Positions 32,676 through 45,835 are shown, counted from the stretch's first letter. The stretch is DNA of 64,000 nucleotides from Melieria omissa (GCA_963971225.1 OZ020269.1:98750405-98814404), one strand, 5' to 3'. Made by a program: numbers and translations. Notes: generated from the letters alone by a model not told the origin.

Positions 32676-34929
32676 AATCAGTAAACTACACAACTTAATG
32701 AATTTCGCGTAATTTGTTATTTATGTCAATGCATTAAAATACCATAAAATTGTGCATTTAGTTGCTGGAAAATATTGCAAGCATAACAAAAATTTGTAAA
32801 AAAAAATTACAAAACCATTTAATGCGGCGCGCCACATTCGTCGATTCTGGAGCGCAACACAACGACTGATCGTGACTGATTGCGACAAATCGAGGCGAGT
32901 TGCGGCGCATAATGCTGCACATAAATAAATAAATATTAGAGGCGTTCACAAATGCATGAAGTCATATGTGCGAATTGTAACAACAACAACTAGACAGATA
33001 TGTAGTGAAAAAATCAGCGGCCTGAATTTATTCAGAGGCCGCAACGCAAATGACATAATGAGGTGCGCGCATTTCAGACGTGATCGTGCAGCAATGCGGG
33101 GTGGAAGGTGGCTGGAAGAGGGGGTTGCAACAAATTGGGGTAGCGGGAGGTTGAAAATAATTCCGAATGACTAAAAGCTGCAGCTGTAGCACACCGCAGT
33201 TGAGTTTCATGTGTGTGCAATTACCGAGTGACTTGTGCGAATTTTACCGTTTAACAGTGACAGCGTTGCCAGATTGCATTGGGTTGTTGAGTTTTCGTTT
33301 GGTGGCAGCGGCAAAGACTAAATGTGTCATTTATCTAATATTCGAATGTGTATTATTTATGACTATGACAACAATAACTACAACAACAACAACAACAACA
33401 ACGGGAGCAACAACAAATTTATAATTCTATGTCTCGAGTTGCAGTGTTGAGTTTAATGTTGCAGACATTTTAACAGCAATTTTTGCACTGTTACTTTGAC
33501 TAATTTTGTTGTGGTCGTATAAATGTTTACTTTGTTGTTGTTGCTGCTGTATTTGTAATTATTGTTGTATGGTAGTAGTTGTTGTTGCTATTGTCTATGC
33601 GTTGCAATTGCATTTAATGTCTCTTTCACATTTTGTGGCGTGTTTGGTTTGTTGTTGTTCTTGTTGTTGTTGTTGTTTTTGTTGTTGCTGTAGCACGCCA
33701 AAAGTATTGCCTACTTATGTCATAATTGCTTTGTCGTATGTGCTCACTTAAAATTTTAGTTGTTGTTGTTGTTGTTGTCACCACATTTGTTGTGATTGTT
33801 GTTGCACGCAACAGTTGCAATTAATATTGTTGTCTTTGTTGTTGTGTTGCCACGTAGTAATTTGCATTAATTTGTTGCTGTTAGCTGCAAGAACAACAAC
33901 AAATACAACATTATTTTAGTTGAATGTTGTTGTTATATTAATTACAATAGCAAATTTTCTTTCCACAAACAACAACAACAACAACAAAAACTAACCATTA
34001 AGTTGCACATTTTTTCAATTCATAAAAAGAAAACCAAAAACTAAAAAAACCAACCACACGAACAGATTCGTCAGCAGCAAAAATATATAAAAATTTAATT
34101 ATTGCCAGCCAGTGTTGCATCATAATGCAAAATAATGCAACTAGCGCAGCAATTTGCTTCGCTGTGCCGCATTTTGTTTGACGTTTCAGGTGAATGTTGC
34201 ATGCAAATTGCACTTAATTAATTGTTGTGCGTTTATTTGCTATTGCCAAATGTTGTTGTTGTTGTTGTTGTGGTGGTTGGTTTTTGTTGCCTGCAGCAAT
34301 AATAAATATTGCTAGTGGCATTAGGTTTTTTTTTTGTTTCGTTTTTTAATGCTTTCAGTGGACTTTTGTTTGTTTTTGTTGTTGTGGTTTTCCTTCTTGG
34401 TATATAATTATTGGTTTTTAGAAAATGAGCAACGTGACAGTACAAGGAAAAGCCCAATGGGTTGACCTCAAAATAAAAATTTAAATTTTTTATATTTGTT
34501 GTTGCAAATCGAAACTGATGATTTTTTTTAGTTTTTATATAAATATAATATAAAATATAAATAAAATTATAAAGCAATTTTTTCCAACATTTTTCAAAAA
34601 TTTTATTTTTTAATTGCAAATTTAATTTTTTTCAATTTGTTCTAAAAATTTTTAAAATTTTATATTGAAAATTTTAACAAGAAATTAAGTCGATTTGGCT
34701 CATGTAACAAAGAATACAGAAGTTAAACTTTAGGCGCCATGATCGACTGAGATAATGCCAGATCAGCCTCCTAAATTTCAAGCTACCTGTCTCCGTTCTA
34801 CCGTTCAACCAGTTATTCAGTCAGTCAGTACTTCACTCATAATTCTCGCTGCCGTTCTTGTCACTGCTTCTCATCTTTCGGCGTCGACGGCACTCTCCAT
34901 GCTTTCCAATGTGAATTTCTCTCCTTTGC
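32676..34929. other. Non-coding DNA dense in TTG/CAA runs
   Basis: No supported gene. CAA runs lie at 33379-33412 and 33967-33990; TTG runs at 33525-33545, 33645-33690, 33757-33790 and 34251-34272. 34440-34730 is AT-rich. The frames of 60-128 codons are readings of these repeats (Cys or Thr strings). Confidence 0.55.
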
Positions 34930-35390
34930 TGTTTGTGAAGACCAATCTTTTTTTGTTGAAGCGAAAAATTGTAAGCACAGAAAAAATTTGACAATACTTC
35001 AAACAAAGTTGAACAACGTTCAACAACGCTAAACCTAGTAAACTAAACTTAAGTGACACAATTAGTTTATCTCTCATGCTCTCTTTGAAGACCAGTCTTT
35101 CTTCGTTGAAGCAAAAAATTGTAAGAAAATTTCGGCAGGGCATAGACAAAATTTGGCAATACTTCAAACAACATTGAACAACGTTCAACAACGTTAAACC
35201 CAGCAAAATAAACGTTAGTGATACAAGTAGCTTGTTTCCTATGCTTTCTTTGAAGACCAGTATTTTGTCATCAAAGCAAAAAATTATAAGTAAATTTCAG
35301 CAGGTCACAGAAAAAATTTGGCAACACTTCAAACAACATTGAAAATGTTTAAATTCAGCAAATCTAACTTAGTGATACAATTCCCAGAAT
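34930..35390. repeat. Tandem repeat, three units of about 150-165 bp
   Basis: GAAGACCAATCTTTTTTTGT, GAAGACCAGTCTTTCTTCGT and GAAGACCAGTATTTTGTCAT start equivalent positions at about 34939, 35087 and 35252. Each unit continues with AAGCAAAAAATTGTAAG, a TTTGGCAATACTTCAAACAA run, CATTGAACAACGTTCAACAA and an AGTGATACAA phrase. Opposite frames here are by-products. Confidence 0.85.
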
Positions 35391-36984
35391 TTCGTCTGGG
35401 AAAACCTAAATCGAGCTGAATAAAACCACGTTTTCATTTTTTAAATACTTTAAGGCAGGTTCTCACCTTGTGGAAAAAAAAAATACAAAATTTTTTTTTG
35501 CCTTATCGTGTAGATATATGTTTCAAAAATGTGCTCCAGAAATTTCAGATCAAAATCTTAAAAATTACAAAAGTTACAGGCGGTTACAAAGAGCAGTGTA
35601 GAGCACCGGCCAAGCGCGCTTTAAACTTTAAACGCGTTTTTCTCAGAACCACATTTTCGGACCTTACGGAAGTGATTGAAGGCGCTGGAATGAACCAATC
35701 GTCACCAAATTTTTTCCAAATGTTCCTTAGGGTTTTTTCTAATAAACGAACTACGATCAGCCAAAAATATTGAAAATTCTTTACTTAAAGAAATAATTAG
35801 TGAACAAAAAAATGCGAAAATCGTAATTTTTTTTTCAAAACCTCATAACTTTTTTAATTTCTATTTTTTTTTTCATGATCGTAGTTCATTCAATAGAAAA
35901 TACGGTACACATTAAGAATGTGTTCGATTTTTGCAGAAGAAAGGATCACGTTGAGCGACATCGAACAGAAGGCGCTGAACCAAGCTAAATAAAGAAGCTT
36001 CCTCGGTAATAAAATAGCTCATAAAGCATTAAAACATCGACAAATTTTAAATAAAAGTGATCTCGTCTTTTTGTGGGGAAAGAGAAAGGATGACGTGTGT
36101 ACAATGGAACCCGCATATAGTTCGAACTCCAAGACTTCAAGAACTCTAAGCCAGATTGTTACTAAATATATAAGTTAAGCATTTGGAATTATCATATCAT
36201 GCGTAGTGATTGGTATTAACACTAGAAAGACCATTGCGGTCATTTTGACGGTTTTTCATTTTTAAATATTTTTATTTTCTTCGGCTTTTCTATCAGCTTT
36301 TGCTTTAATGACATTAATTTTTTTATCAGGTTCTACAATTAGTTCTACAATAACAATTAGCCAAAACCGATGTGTACTTTTCGAGATATAAGTGGATATA
36401 ATATGTAGTCTTTGTAGGTATGGAAAACTTTCAGTCTACCTAGTTTAGCTTTTTAAAGAGTATTGGAACAAATCTATGAAAAAAATAATTACTAAATACA
36501 GTACAAATAAATTTGGTACCCGACTTTTTCCATTTTCAAAAAAAAAAAAATGTCAGATACAAAAAAAGCTATAATTCTAATTTTCCGTTTCTTTTTTTCA
36601 ATCATTCCATTACAAATTTTTTTTACTTGTTCCCTACAAGTTCAAGTTCGAAGCACTTAAAGGAACTATTCGAAGCAATTTGGTTCAAACTGACATTTAA
36701 AATATCTTGGAGTGTTTATATATTTTTATATTTCAATGCTTTAAAAAAAATTTATTCAGATACAAAAAAAGACATAATTGTTATTTTCATTATATTGTTT
36801 TTAAAATTTTTTTAACAGTTTTCTACAAGTTCCAGCTCGAGCATTTAAGAGACCTTTTCGAACCTATTTGACTAAAAGCGACGAAAAATATATCTAAACA
36901 CTTCTTACTTTTAATGTTTTCTTAATTCTTCTATCCATTCCTTCCTCCATTTTGTTCACCAGGCGTCCTTTGGATGGTCAATGT
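35391..36984. other. Non-coding DNA with one tandem duplication
   Basis: The 101-codon frame at 35468-35773 contains RVFLRTTFSD but no domain I recognise; it may be part of an unnamed dispersed repeat. At 36555-36850 a unit of about 206 bp is duplicated: AGATACAAAAAAAGCTATAA to CTACAAGTTCAAGTTCGAAG (36555 onward) and AGATACAAAAAAAGACATAA to CTACAAGTTCCAGCTCGAGC (36758 onward). No gene is seen. Confidence 0.5.
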
Positions 36985-37240
36985 AACCTAACCTAACCTA
37001 ATCTTACCTTACTTATTCCTAGAGCCCGACCGAAGGAGACAGTTTAGCAGAAGCCAAAACCGATTAATCGGTTACAACACTGACTTTCAGCTAAAACCGA
37101 AGCCGAAGCCAAAGATGAATAACTTAATTAATAACCTAATCTAACCTAACCTTACTTATTGCTAGAGCCCGATCGAAGGTGACAGTTTAGCAGAACACAG
37201 AGCCGAATAATCGGTTACAACACTGACATTGGACATTGAC
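36985..37240. repeat. Tandem duplication with CCTAACCTAACC and AACCGATTAATCGGTT words
   Basis: Two units of about 145 bp: CCTAACCTAACCTAATCTTA to AATCGGTTACAACACTGACT, then CCTAATCTAACCTAACCTTA to AATCGGTTACAACACTGACA. Between them come CCGAAGCCGAAGCC words, which link this place to 37925-38040 and to the array at 58360-59070. ACCGATTAATCGGT is a perfect palindrome. Confidence 0.75.
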
Positions 37241-39814
37241 ACCATTGGATTGGGCGTTGAAACTGAGTTTAAATTTTATTCAAGTTTGACTGAAAAATTT
37301 CCCAGAAACTGGGTTAAACTCGCACTGAAAAATTTACCCTTAGTGTACCAGTTACAGCTTTACACGTGAACAACAACAATTTGACAGGAGCTGGCAGATA
37401 AATTCGTTTGCAGAGTTTCGTTACTTATAATTTAATTTGATTTACAGATTTGTGTATTATCAAAATATTGGGAGAAGAGTTGCCGCTTTTGGCCTTTTCG
37501 GACCAAAATTGGTCAAATTTTTTTACTTTGGTCCGCTAGTCTGCTTAAACGAATTTCGGTCCGTTTTTTGATGTGAATATCTTTTCCTTAGTACATAAAA
37601 TTTATTAAAAAAAAAATTGTAATTTAAAGATTACTTTAAGATAACGCAAATTTTTAATTTGGTCGGTTGACGTCGGATTTGGTCGGAAGTTTGGCTGTAA
37701 ACAATTTTTTCAAGTAGCAACACTGTTTGGGAGTACAGATTAGTTCGGTTCATTTTCAAAAAATGGTTCTAACTATTGGGAATGTGTGGTAGTAACACTA
37801 CCCGAAAGTGTGTGCTGGCAATGCTGCTTTTTAGCTGCGTAGCACTTTTGAATTCAATTGATTTTGTAATGTAATTAGGCTACTTGTGCTTTCCCATATC
37901 GAGCAATATGTACAAAAATGTTTAGCTTCGGCTTCGACCTTCGGCCTGTATTTTGGCCGAAGCCGATTATTGGTCGAATGTGAATTTTTTGGCTGAATAT
38001 GGCCAAACCCGAAGCCGAACCCGAAGCCGATTAATCGGTCACGTTCTACCTATTCCATTCGATCTATTCTCCTTCCTTTGCTTTTCTCCTTTCGATTTCA
38101 ACTTTTCTAATTATTCCATTGATTTTTTGCTTTAAAATTTCTGTACAGAGATTTCCATATGTTGTCTCTGCTTCGATCGAATCAATGAAAAACTGATCGC
38201 CACAATTTGTTGACTGTTCGTCTCAGCGTTGCGACTCATTAAAAGGTTAAATATCTGCTCATTGAACTGTCCGCCAGTGGAGATTGGCGCACAAAATGGG
38301 ACGCACCGACTGACATTGTCTGTAATGAATTCAAATGCAGCGCAAATAAAATATTTAAATGAGTCTTAAATTACGCCTCATTGAAAGAAATCACAATCAC
38401 AACAACAACAAGAATAACATCAATAACAACAATAACAACAACAATCACGGCATCAGCAACGAAATCACAATCAGCAAACGACATCATTGAAAACTGATAA
38501 TGAAAAAATAAATAAAACTAACTCATACAACAATAAAATAAAAAAAAACAAGAACAGTTGGGTAGGGAAACGAAAAGAATTATAAGCATAAAATTCATAA
38601 GAGTCCAACACATCAACGAAAGTACAAATCAATTTAAATGCGATGGTTGTTCATTGGTGTACATTGTTGTTGCGGTTTCTGTTGCTGTTGCTGGCGATGA
38701 TGAGAAGCAACGCATGGCAACACTGATTTCATTGTACGTCGACACCTCCACTGTTCGCAAACTTGTTGTTGCTGCAAGGCAACGGACAGCAAAAATAATA
38801 AACAAAGCATTGACGGGCGTCAAATCAGAGCGAACCGAAGTGTGAATCTCTGTGTGTGTGTGTGTGTGAGTCCATGTGTATGTGTGTGTGTGTACATTAG
38901 ACGCAATTCAAAAGCAAATCAGGGCTAAATTAATAAGGGGACACTTTCAATGTTTTATTTATGGCTGCGATTGCCTACGTCGGCAAAGTTAATTTCAATT
39001 TATCGAATTCGTAGAATAATTCAAGAATTTCAATTTACTTTGCGTAGTTTCCAATGCACATTCAATTCCACGCTCTTCCACACTTCTTTGACGTTACTTA
39101 TAGTCGTTGTTTTTGTTTTTATTCAGAGAAGCAAAAGTATTGGTTAATTAAGATATCAAAGTTGAAGATACACGGAAAAGTTATTGAACGCAAATCAAAG
39201 TTATCAAAAACTAAGATTTTAGGGGACAGTTAGGAACTATTTGGGAATTTGTTTTATTTATTGAATTTTATTAATTCGATTTTAAGTGAAGTGTTTCTAA
39301 TTAAATCAGCTTTGAATAACTTCTGAACATTTTCTTAATATTTAAAAAATTTTGTTTTTTTTTTTAATATTTTTTTACTTTTTAATATTTGTTTTTATTT
39401 TTTTAATATTCGTATCTTCTATTAATATATCGTTAAAGGACATTCTAATTAAGTAATCTTTGAATAACTTCTGAATATATTCTTAATATTTTTTTAATAT
39501 GTTTTTTATTTTTGGAATATTGTTTTTTTATTTTTAAAGGACTTAACATATGTTCAGGACCAAGATCAGGATCAAGAAAACATTTTGTTTTTCAACATTT
39601 CACATTTATAACAAATCAATAGTTTTAACAACTGAAATTTTTTCAGGAACTTTCATAGATATTTGCATTTCAAAGAAGCTGATTTTTTATGTCTTTGCAA
39701 AAAATATGAAATTTTTCTTTCCATCAAAATTTAATAGTTTTCAGGGATTAAAAAAAAACACAAAGTTACTTTATTTATCAAAAAAAAAAATTAGCGGACA
39801 TAGAGGAGTTTTTC
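37241..39814. other. Non-coding DNA, simple repeats and AT-rich tract
   Basis: No supported gene. GGCCGAAGCCGA words occur at 37925-38040. CAA/AAC runs lie at 38396-38450, a GT microsatellite at 38851-38892, and a T-rich stretch with repeated TTTTTTAATATT at 39340-39535. Opposite frames at 38558-38845 mirror each other. The 157-codon frame at 39550-40023 begins in AT-rich DNA, runs across the tRNA-like motif and has no domain. Confidence 0.5.
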
Positions 39815-39895
39815 TTTTCTTCAAAGTTATGAAAAAAACGCAGTGCACTGATCTCACACCCCAAAGGTCGTGGGTTCGATTCTCACCTGGCTTGG
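39815..39895 (+). pseudogene. Degenerate tRNA-like sequence (tRNA pseudogene or SINE head)
   Basis: GTGGGTTCGATTCTCAC at 39870-39886 forms a T arm with a 5-bp stem (one G-T pair) and the loop TTCGATT. It contains a good B box (GGTTCGATTC). Just upstream, CTCACAC occupies the place of an anticodon loop reading CAC (Val), followed by an AAAGGTC variable-loop-like stretch. The anticodon stem does not pair, and the D arm and acceptor are not recognisable, so no functional tRNA is claimed. Confidence 0.3.
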
Positions 39896-40549
39896 TCCTG
39901 AACTTGTCTATATTTCTTATTTCACCGACGAACTGTGAAGTCGCATTACCCAGTCAAATACTCTACCTTTGGTCCTATCCTACCCTCCTTTACTCCTATA
40001 TTTCTCACTCTAATCAGTTGTGATGAGCAGATTTTCATATCCAATAACTGTCAGCACCACTAAGCACTGCCAGTTCGATTCAGGGAAACATTTAGCGCCT
40101 ACATTATCCAAAATAAGTTCATCAGAGACACCAACCTCTTCGTTTCCAAAACAGCTTGTAACTAGCTGCAACAGAGACACAGAGGACGGTCTACTACGCA
40201 ACCCAGTACTAAGCGTTTACATACAGAAACATCTTTCGTAGGACAGAAGGCAACTTCATGGCAGAATATCAATCGGCTGAATGAATGGGGAAAACCAAAG
40301 ATCATTAAGTTTATTTCTTTAGTTTAGTTCATCTTTTTAATTTATCAACATTTGCAGAAAGAAATAGTTACTTATATACATTCTGAACTAAACCACTTCA
40401 AAGTTTTTTTTGGTGAATTGAATAGCAGATAAAGTGGGTCAAGTAATTGGTGAGATTATTTGAATTAAATTATATGAAATAGATGCTAAAAGATCTGTGA
40501 GGAAGTTATACGTAAAATTACTAGGATGATATAATTTTTAAGAGATTAA
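39896..40549. other. Non-coding DNA, no recognised features
   Basis: Opposite frames at 40010-40241 (63-73 codons) mirror each other and have no domain. The sequence becomes AT-rich toward the tandem array. Nothing else is seen. Confidence 0.5.
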
Positions 40550-41345
40550 TAAGCTAGACTTAGGTGATGTAAATAGGTTGGTGTAGATTCTAAGCAATCA
40601 GCACTTGAGCAAAATAGGTTCGTGCATATGCTAGCGATTTGTAAATGAGGCATGACTGATAAGGTTCTTGTGATAAAATAGGTTTGTGGATATGCTAAGA
40701 GATCAGTAAATAAGGCACGACAGATTTCAATTGGTTTATGTATATGTTAACGGATTAGTTAATAACGTTCTAACTACAAAATGGCTTTGTGTACATTCTA
40801 AGTTTGTGTATATGCTAAGAGAAATCAATCTAATCTAATGGCTGATTTCAATTGGTTTGTGTATATGTTAAAAGATAAGTTAATAAAGTTCTTATGCCAA
40901 AATAGGTTTGTATATATGTTAAGAGATCAGTAAATAAGGTCTAATTTATTTCAGCTGGTTTGTGTTTATGTTAATTGATTAGTTAATAAGGATTAAATAG
41001 CTCAAATAGGGTTGTGTATATGATAAGAAATCAGTAAATAATGTATGATTGATTTTAATTAGTTTGTTTTTATGTTTACGAATTAGTTAATAAGGTTCTA
41101 AAGACAAAAGGTTTGTGTTTGTGCTAAGGTTTGTGTTTATGCTAAGTTATTAGTAAACAAGGTATGATTGGTTTCAATTGGTTTGTGTGTATGCAAAGAG
41201 ATTAATTAGTAAGGTTTCAGTGACTTTTAAAGGTTTGTGTGTCTCTTTACAGATTAGTGAGTAAAACATGAGTAATATGAATGAGTTTGTGTTTGAGTGA
41301 TCTTAATAGATTTGTGTATATCCTAAGAGATCAGTGTGCTAGGTA
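40550..41345. repeat. Tandem array with GGTTTGTGTATATGCTAAG units, period about 110-130 bp
   Basis: Units alternate between AGGTTTGTGTATATGCTAAG, AGATCAGTAAATAAGGT and AATTGGTTTGTGTATATGTT, GATTAGTTAATAAGGTTCTA. They recur at about 40615, 40680, 40735, 40805, 40855, 40903, 40957 and on to 41320, with growing decay at the edges. The higher-order period is about 120 bp made of two halves of about 60 bp. No coding potential. Confidence 0.8.
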
Positions 41346-42930
41346 TGGATTTACATAAAACTTAAATATAGCCATCAATGAATATATTTCATTATTTTCT
41401 AAATATTTTTTTTTACTGATGCCCTGATTTAAAATTAACTGATCTATCCAACACAAACTTGGTTGATCTTGTTGTTGTTGTTTTTAAATAATAACCTTAT
41501 TGGTCTAAACGCGATTGACTTGATCAATCGTCACACTGATCTAAGTAAAACCAATTGATCTCACTAAATCCTTTTTTCCCAAATCTTTTTTCCTCTCAGC
41601 AACTAACCGATCCATGGCCTCATGTCAGCTTGTCTACAAATTGTTCCTACCTAAAAAAAAAACATTCAATAGTTCACTCAATATTTGCCAAATCGTTGCA
41701 GTCATTTCTTGCACTGCATTTTAATTGAAAATTATGACTTTCTTTATATAGTCGACTCTGATATTTGTTGCTCGTGCGGCCCCGGCCGACTCTGTGTTTG
41801 TGCACGTTCGTTAAGATTCGTGTCAATTAACGAGCCCGCATTAATTGTACATTGTCACTCTTGTTGTTGGTTTTGTTGTTTGAGTTTGTTTTTTCATTAT
41901 AGTTAAATGGCATCAGCCAAATGACGCCACAAATGATGCCAACTAATAATTTTCATACATTGTACAATGCAATAAATAAATTCAAGTCGAACGAAACAAA
42001 AAAAAAATTATATACATTTGAGAAAAAATGCGCATAAAGTCCAAGTGGCATTCAACAACAACAAAAACAACAGCAATCAAATCACGAAATTAATTTTATC
42101 GAGCTGCGCGCTTTTTTATGCTGCGTGCGCAGGCGCGTTGCGCACAATTAATTTGCTTCGATAAGCAGAAATAAATGTTGCTGTTGCAATGTGCGAAGCG
42201 AGAGGGGCGAAGCGACGCATGCTGGTGCGGGGTGCGAGACGTGTTTTGGGCGCATGTTGCTGATGTAATTCAGCAATTCACAAATTGTGTGCTACATTTG
42301 TGTTGTTGTTGTTTTTGTTGTTGTGCTTGTGGCTTCAATTGGTTGCCATTAAAGTTTGACAGATTTAATTACCAACAACAATAACAACACTAGCGAGAAT
42401 AAAAAATAGTGTATCTGTATTTGTAAGTGACATTAATTGCGTAGTCGCTGATTTGGTGTTCTCGAAGAATTTATTGCTCGTTCAGCTGGAGGGTGCAACT
42501 TTATTGGTGGCGATTATTTTTATGGGCACTAAGAATCTGTGTCTCTTCACTAAATAATCGATTATTATGTTTGAAAGAGTGTTGAATAAACATTACGTTG
42601 CATACTTAAGGTATAAGAATATACATAAAAATTTATTGGATTTGAAAAAGAGCTGAGAAATCAATCAAATATATTGAATGAAATCAATAGTGAGCTATGG
42701 GTACTTAGTATGGGTACTTAGTTTGTATAATTTTTAATTTAAAATACTACGAAAATGTATTTTTTCATCAATATTGACTTTGTGCCTTTAAATGTAATGG
42801 ATGGCAAAGGAAATGGGAACTCAATAGATAGAAAAAGATACCATAACCAAAATGAAACGAATTACAATGAACTCCACAGGCTCTAAGCTATGGAACGCTT
42901 AGAGTCTTCCTCTCCTCCGTCACAACACAA
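41346..42930. other. Non-coding DNA with scattered CAA/TTG runs
   Basis: No supported gene. TTG runs lie at 41469-41480 and 42300-42325, CAA at 42053-42072 and 42372-42388. 42100-42250 is relatively GC-rich with GCGC words. The short Cys-rich frames are readings of TTG and TGC runs. Confidence 0.5.
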
Positions 42931-43461
42931 CAGATCACATCACATCACATAACATTACTTTATATCACATTACATCACATTACACCACATTATATCACAT
43001 GACATCACATTGCACCACATCAAATCACATCAGATCACATCAAATCACATCACATTGCATCACATTGCATCACATCATATCACATCACATTACATCACAT
43101 CAAATCACATAATATCACATCACATTACATCACATTATATCGAATTATATTGCATCACAACACAATACATCACAACACATCACAACATATAACACCAGAT
43201 CACATCACATCAAATCACATCACATTACACCACATCACATCGCATCACTCAAATCACATTAAATCACATTGCATCACATCAAATCACATCACATCACATC
43301 ACAACACAACACAACACATCTCAGTACATCACATCATATCACATCACATCACATCACATCACATCACATCACATCACATTACATCACATCACATCACATC
43401 ACATCACATCACATCACATCACATCACATCATATCAAATCACATCACATCACATTACATCA
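42931..43461. repeat. Pentanucleotide array (ACATC)n, about 530 bp
   Basis: CATCACATCACAT repeats cover the whole stretch, with substitutions scattered in the first 400 bases and a nearly perfect core at 43340-43430. Common variants are ACATT, AAATC and ACAAC. A 5-base unit stays open in all three plus-strand frames, which explains the His-His-Ile-Thr-Ser frames at 43010-43592; they are not genes. Confidence 0.95.
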
Positions 43462-45410
43462 AAAGCCATCAATTATTTCCCCACAAATCCTGGCGTTTTC
43501 TTCGTATGGCGTTTTCTCTTATGGCCGCTTTAGTCGATTCAAATAGGCTTTGGTTCCGACATCATAAACATAGGTATACCCATCTTTCCTAACCAGTATC
43601 GAATCGCAATCAATATAATCCTTCAATCCCTACCCAAGAGAGTAGATAAAATTTGCATCACTAGTCACCATCCGCTTCAGTAATGGTTCGATTTTAATGC
43701 AATTCGCAAATGGAAATTCCGACCTTCAGGTTTTCTCGGTTGACTCTTGTGGAACCCATACATCGAGCTTCTTCTTGTATCCATGATGATTTCCATGACT
43801 TTATGGACATTTTTGTTCTTCAGTATTGCACAGAATTGTTTCAATAATTTTTTGAAATGTTCATGTACCTAAAATTTTAGAAAGAAAAGCTAACAATGCA
43901 GTTTAACTATATTTGGCTCCCCGTTTTGCAAGTATCGATTTGTTGTTGTATTTTTAAATTTTTGGATTTCCGTCACACGGTGACATAATTCATCAACATT
44001 CATATTGCACCAAAATCAGAGTAATTTCTATAGAAAATTCTTTTTCTAAAATTATTTCTTCATAAAACTTTTAAGACTTCATAAAGATCGTTCAATTAGT
44101 AGTCTTAATCTGCATCTGTGGGTGCTTCATATCTGCCTAACTGTCAACTTTGAAGTGACATTAGATTTCAGTGCATTTTCTATAAAAAACACAACAATTT
44201 TGCACTATAACCACAAACGATTTTCAAACAATTTAGAGTAGTTTTTAACTTAACAATACATTACGATCATTAAGATCAATTTTTCCCCAGTTATGGTCAT
44301 TTAAAATTATGTAATTTTGCACACAAGCTGCCACCTGCATTTCCGTCAATTAGTTTTTTGGTTTGCAAAATTTATTTAAATTACTTCATAAATGCCAACG
44401 ATCCTCGATTGATCCTCACACACACACACACACACAACGTTTTGAAAGTTTTTACAACTTCCTGGTAGTAACTGGCAATTTTAACTGCCACATGCAATTT
44501 GGATAACTCATAATTATGGGCATTTTTATTGGCCATAATTTCCATTACACGCTGCCACCCTTTTTTGCACACTCTACTCACAAGTGCTGTCTCTCTCTCA
44601 TACAGTTGTTTGTGCTCCTCTGTCCTCCACAGCATTCAGCTCATTATGAATTGTTGCTACTGTTTCTAACTACTGGCGCAGACAGGTTACAACTTGTTAT
44701 TTGGTAGTTAAGCAAAGCTGATTAATTGCTTTTAATGATAACAACAACAACAATAATAATTGCAACAACGTCAAAACCTAATAACCAACACGTTGGCAGT
44801 GCTGATTGCAATGAATTTACTTTGTTGTATTTGCAATAAAAATGTGCTTAACGTTTCCATTGCGAATTGAACCTTTGGCAGCTAATTGAAAGACACTCAT
44901 TACAAAAGTTATAGCTATTTAAAAAAAATTAATTACTCAGTGATTAACTTAAAAAATATTGAACATTTGATATGCCTACATTGAATAAGTCCCCTCCTTA
45001 TCTGTGATATTGAAGTTTTTCATTGCATTTGTTTCAGAAGATTAAACAATTATACTATTAGTTTACATACTAAATTATATAAATTAATTTGACCGGTTAA
45101 AAGGACAGGTTAGGTAATGGAAAATTTTTATTCTAAATTATTTGATTGAAATTTCTGCCACTGAAAACATAATCAGTGGAGTGAAAAACTAAAGAAATTA
45201 AAATTAAGAAAAACAAAACATTGTCCTTCTCCATGGCTACACGATTTTCAATTCCGGTACATACGATTAGAGATTTTTTCCTTTTGCCATGTTGGTAAAC
45301 TTGTTCCCAACATATGTTGACATTATTAGCCATTTTGCTTCTTTAATTTGTTTTTGACAGATAAAAGGTTAGACGTGCCTCAAGTGCTTGACGATTTTTT
45401 GCTATCGAAC
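43462..45410. other. Non-coding DNA including one dispersed repeat copy
   Basis: 43905-43990 resembles 7690-7785 (ACTATATTTGGCT, then a TTTTTAAATTTTTGGATTT-like run). A CA microsatellite lies at 44417-44437 and CAA/TAA words at 44735-44770. Frames at 44381-44707 and 45133-45333 have no domain. No gene is seen. Confidence 0.5.
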
Positions 45411-45835
45411 AAAATGGATCAAAGAAACTGTACTAAATTTTATTTAGAAAATAAAACTAAGTGCTCCAATTCGCTTCAAATGTTGACTGTGCCACATTTG
45501 ACAAGTCTACAAAGAATGTTTTTAAGTGTCACAAGCTTTTCAAAGAAGGCCGAGAAGATGTTTATGACAATGTCCATCATTGATGCTCCAAAACGTGAAC
45601 AACCAATGAAAACATCGAAGCAGTGAAGAAAATTGTTTTAGAGAATCGTCGAGTCACTATAAGAAAAGTTGCTGAGAGTGTTATCAGAATTTTGTGTCTC
45701 ATGCTATGCAAATTTCGAATGTTTCGGACATGAAACGTGAGGCCAGTTTGTTTCGAAATAGCTCAAATTGTTACCAAAAAAATCGTTGGAAGCCCTGTTG
45801 AATGACATTAACCACGAACCAGATTTTCCCAACAA
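45411..45835 (+). pseudogene. Mariner transposase, N-terminal part, decayed
   Basis: MDQRNCTKFYLENKTKCSNS at 45411 is the DNA-binding start of a mariner transposase of a different type from the 10939-12165 copy. Downstream in shifted frames are traces of the linker (KKIVLENRRVTIRKVAES-like, 45628-45675), a ...KREASLF-like run, and ALLNDINHEPDF near 45795-45830, which marks the approach to the first catalytic Asp. The reading then breaks off into unrelated 3' untranslated-like retrotransposon DNA. The C-terminal half resumes, heavily rearranged, at 46335-47010. At least three stops or frame changes disable it. Confidence 0.75.

Noticed and set aside
35468..35773. 101-codon open frame
   Set aside because: No recognisable domain and no splice or start context; kept only as a possible part of an unknown repeat.
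36107..36140. Possible pogo-like transposon end (CAATGGAACCCGCATATAGT)
   Set aside because: No complementary end was found within several hundred bases on either side.
43010..43592. His-Ile-Thr-Ser repeat frames, CRISPR-like regularity
   Set aside because: The regularity is that of a 5-bp microsatellite; there are no spacers, and the genome is eukaryotic.
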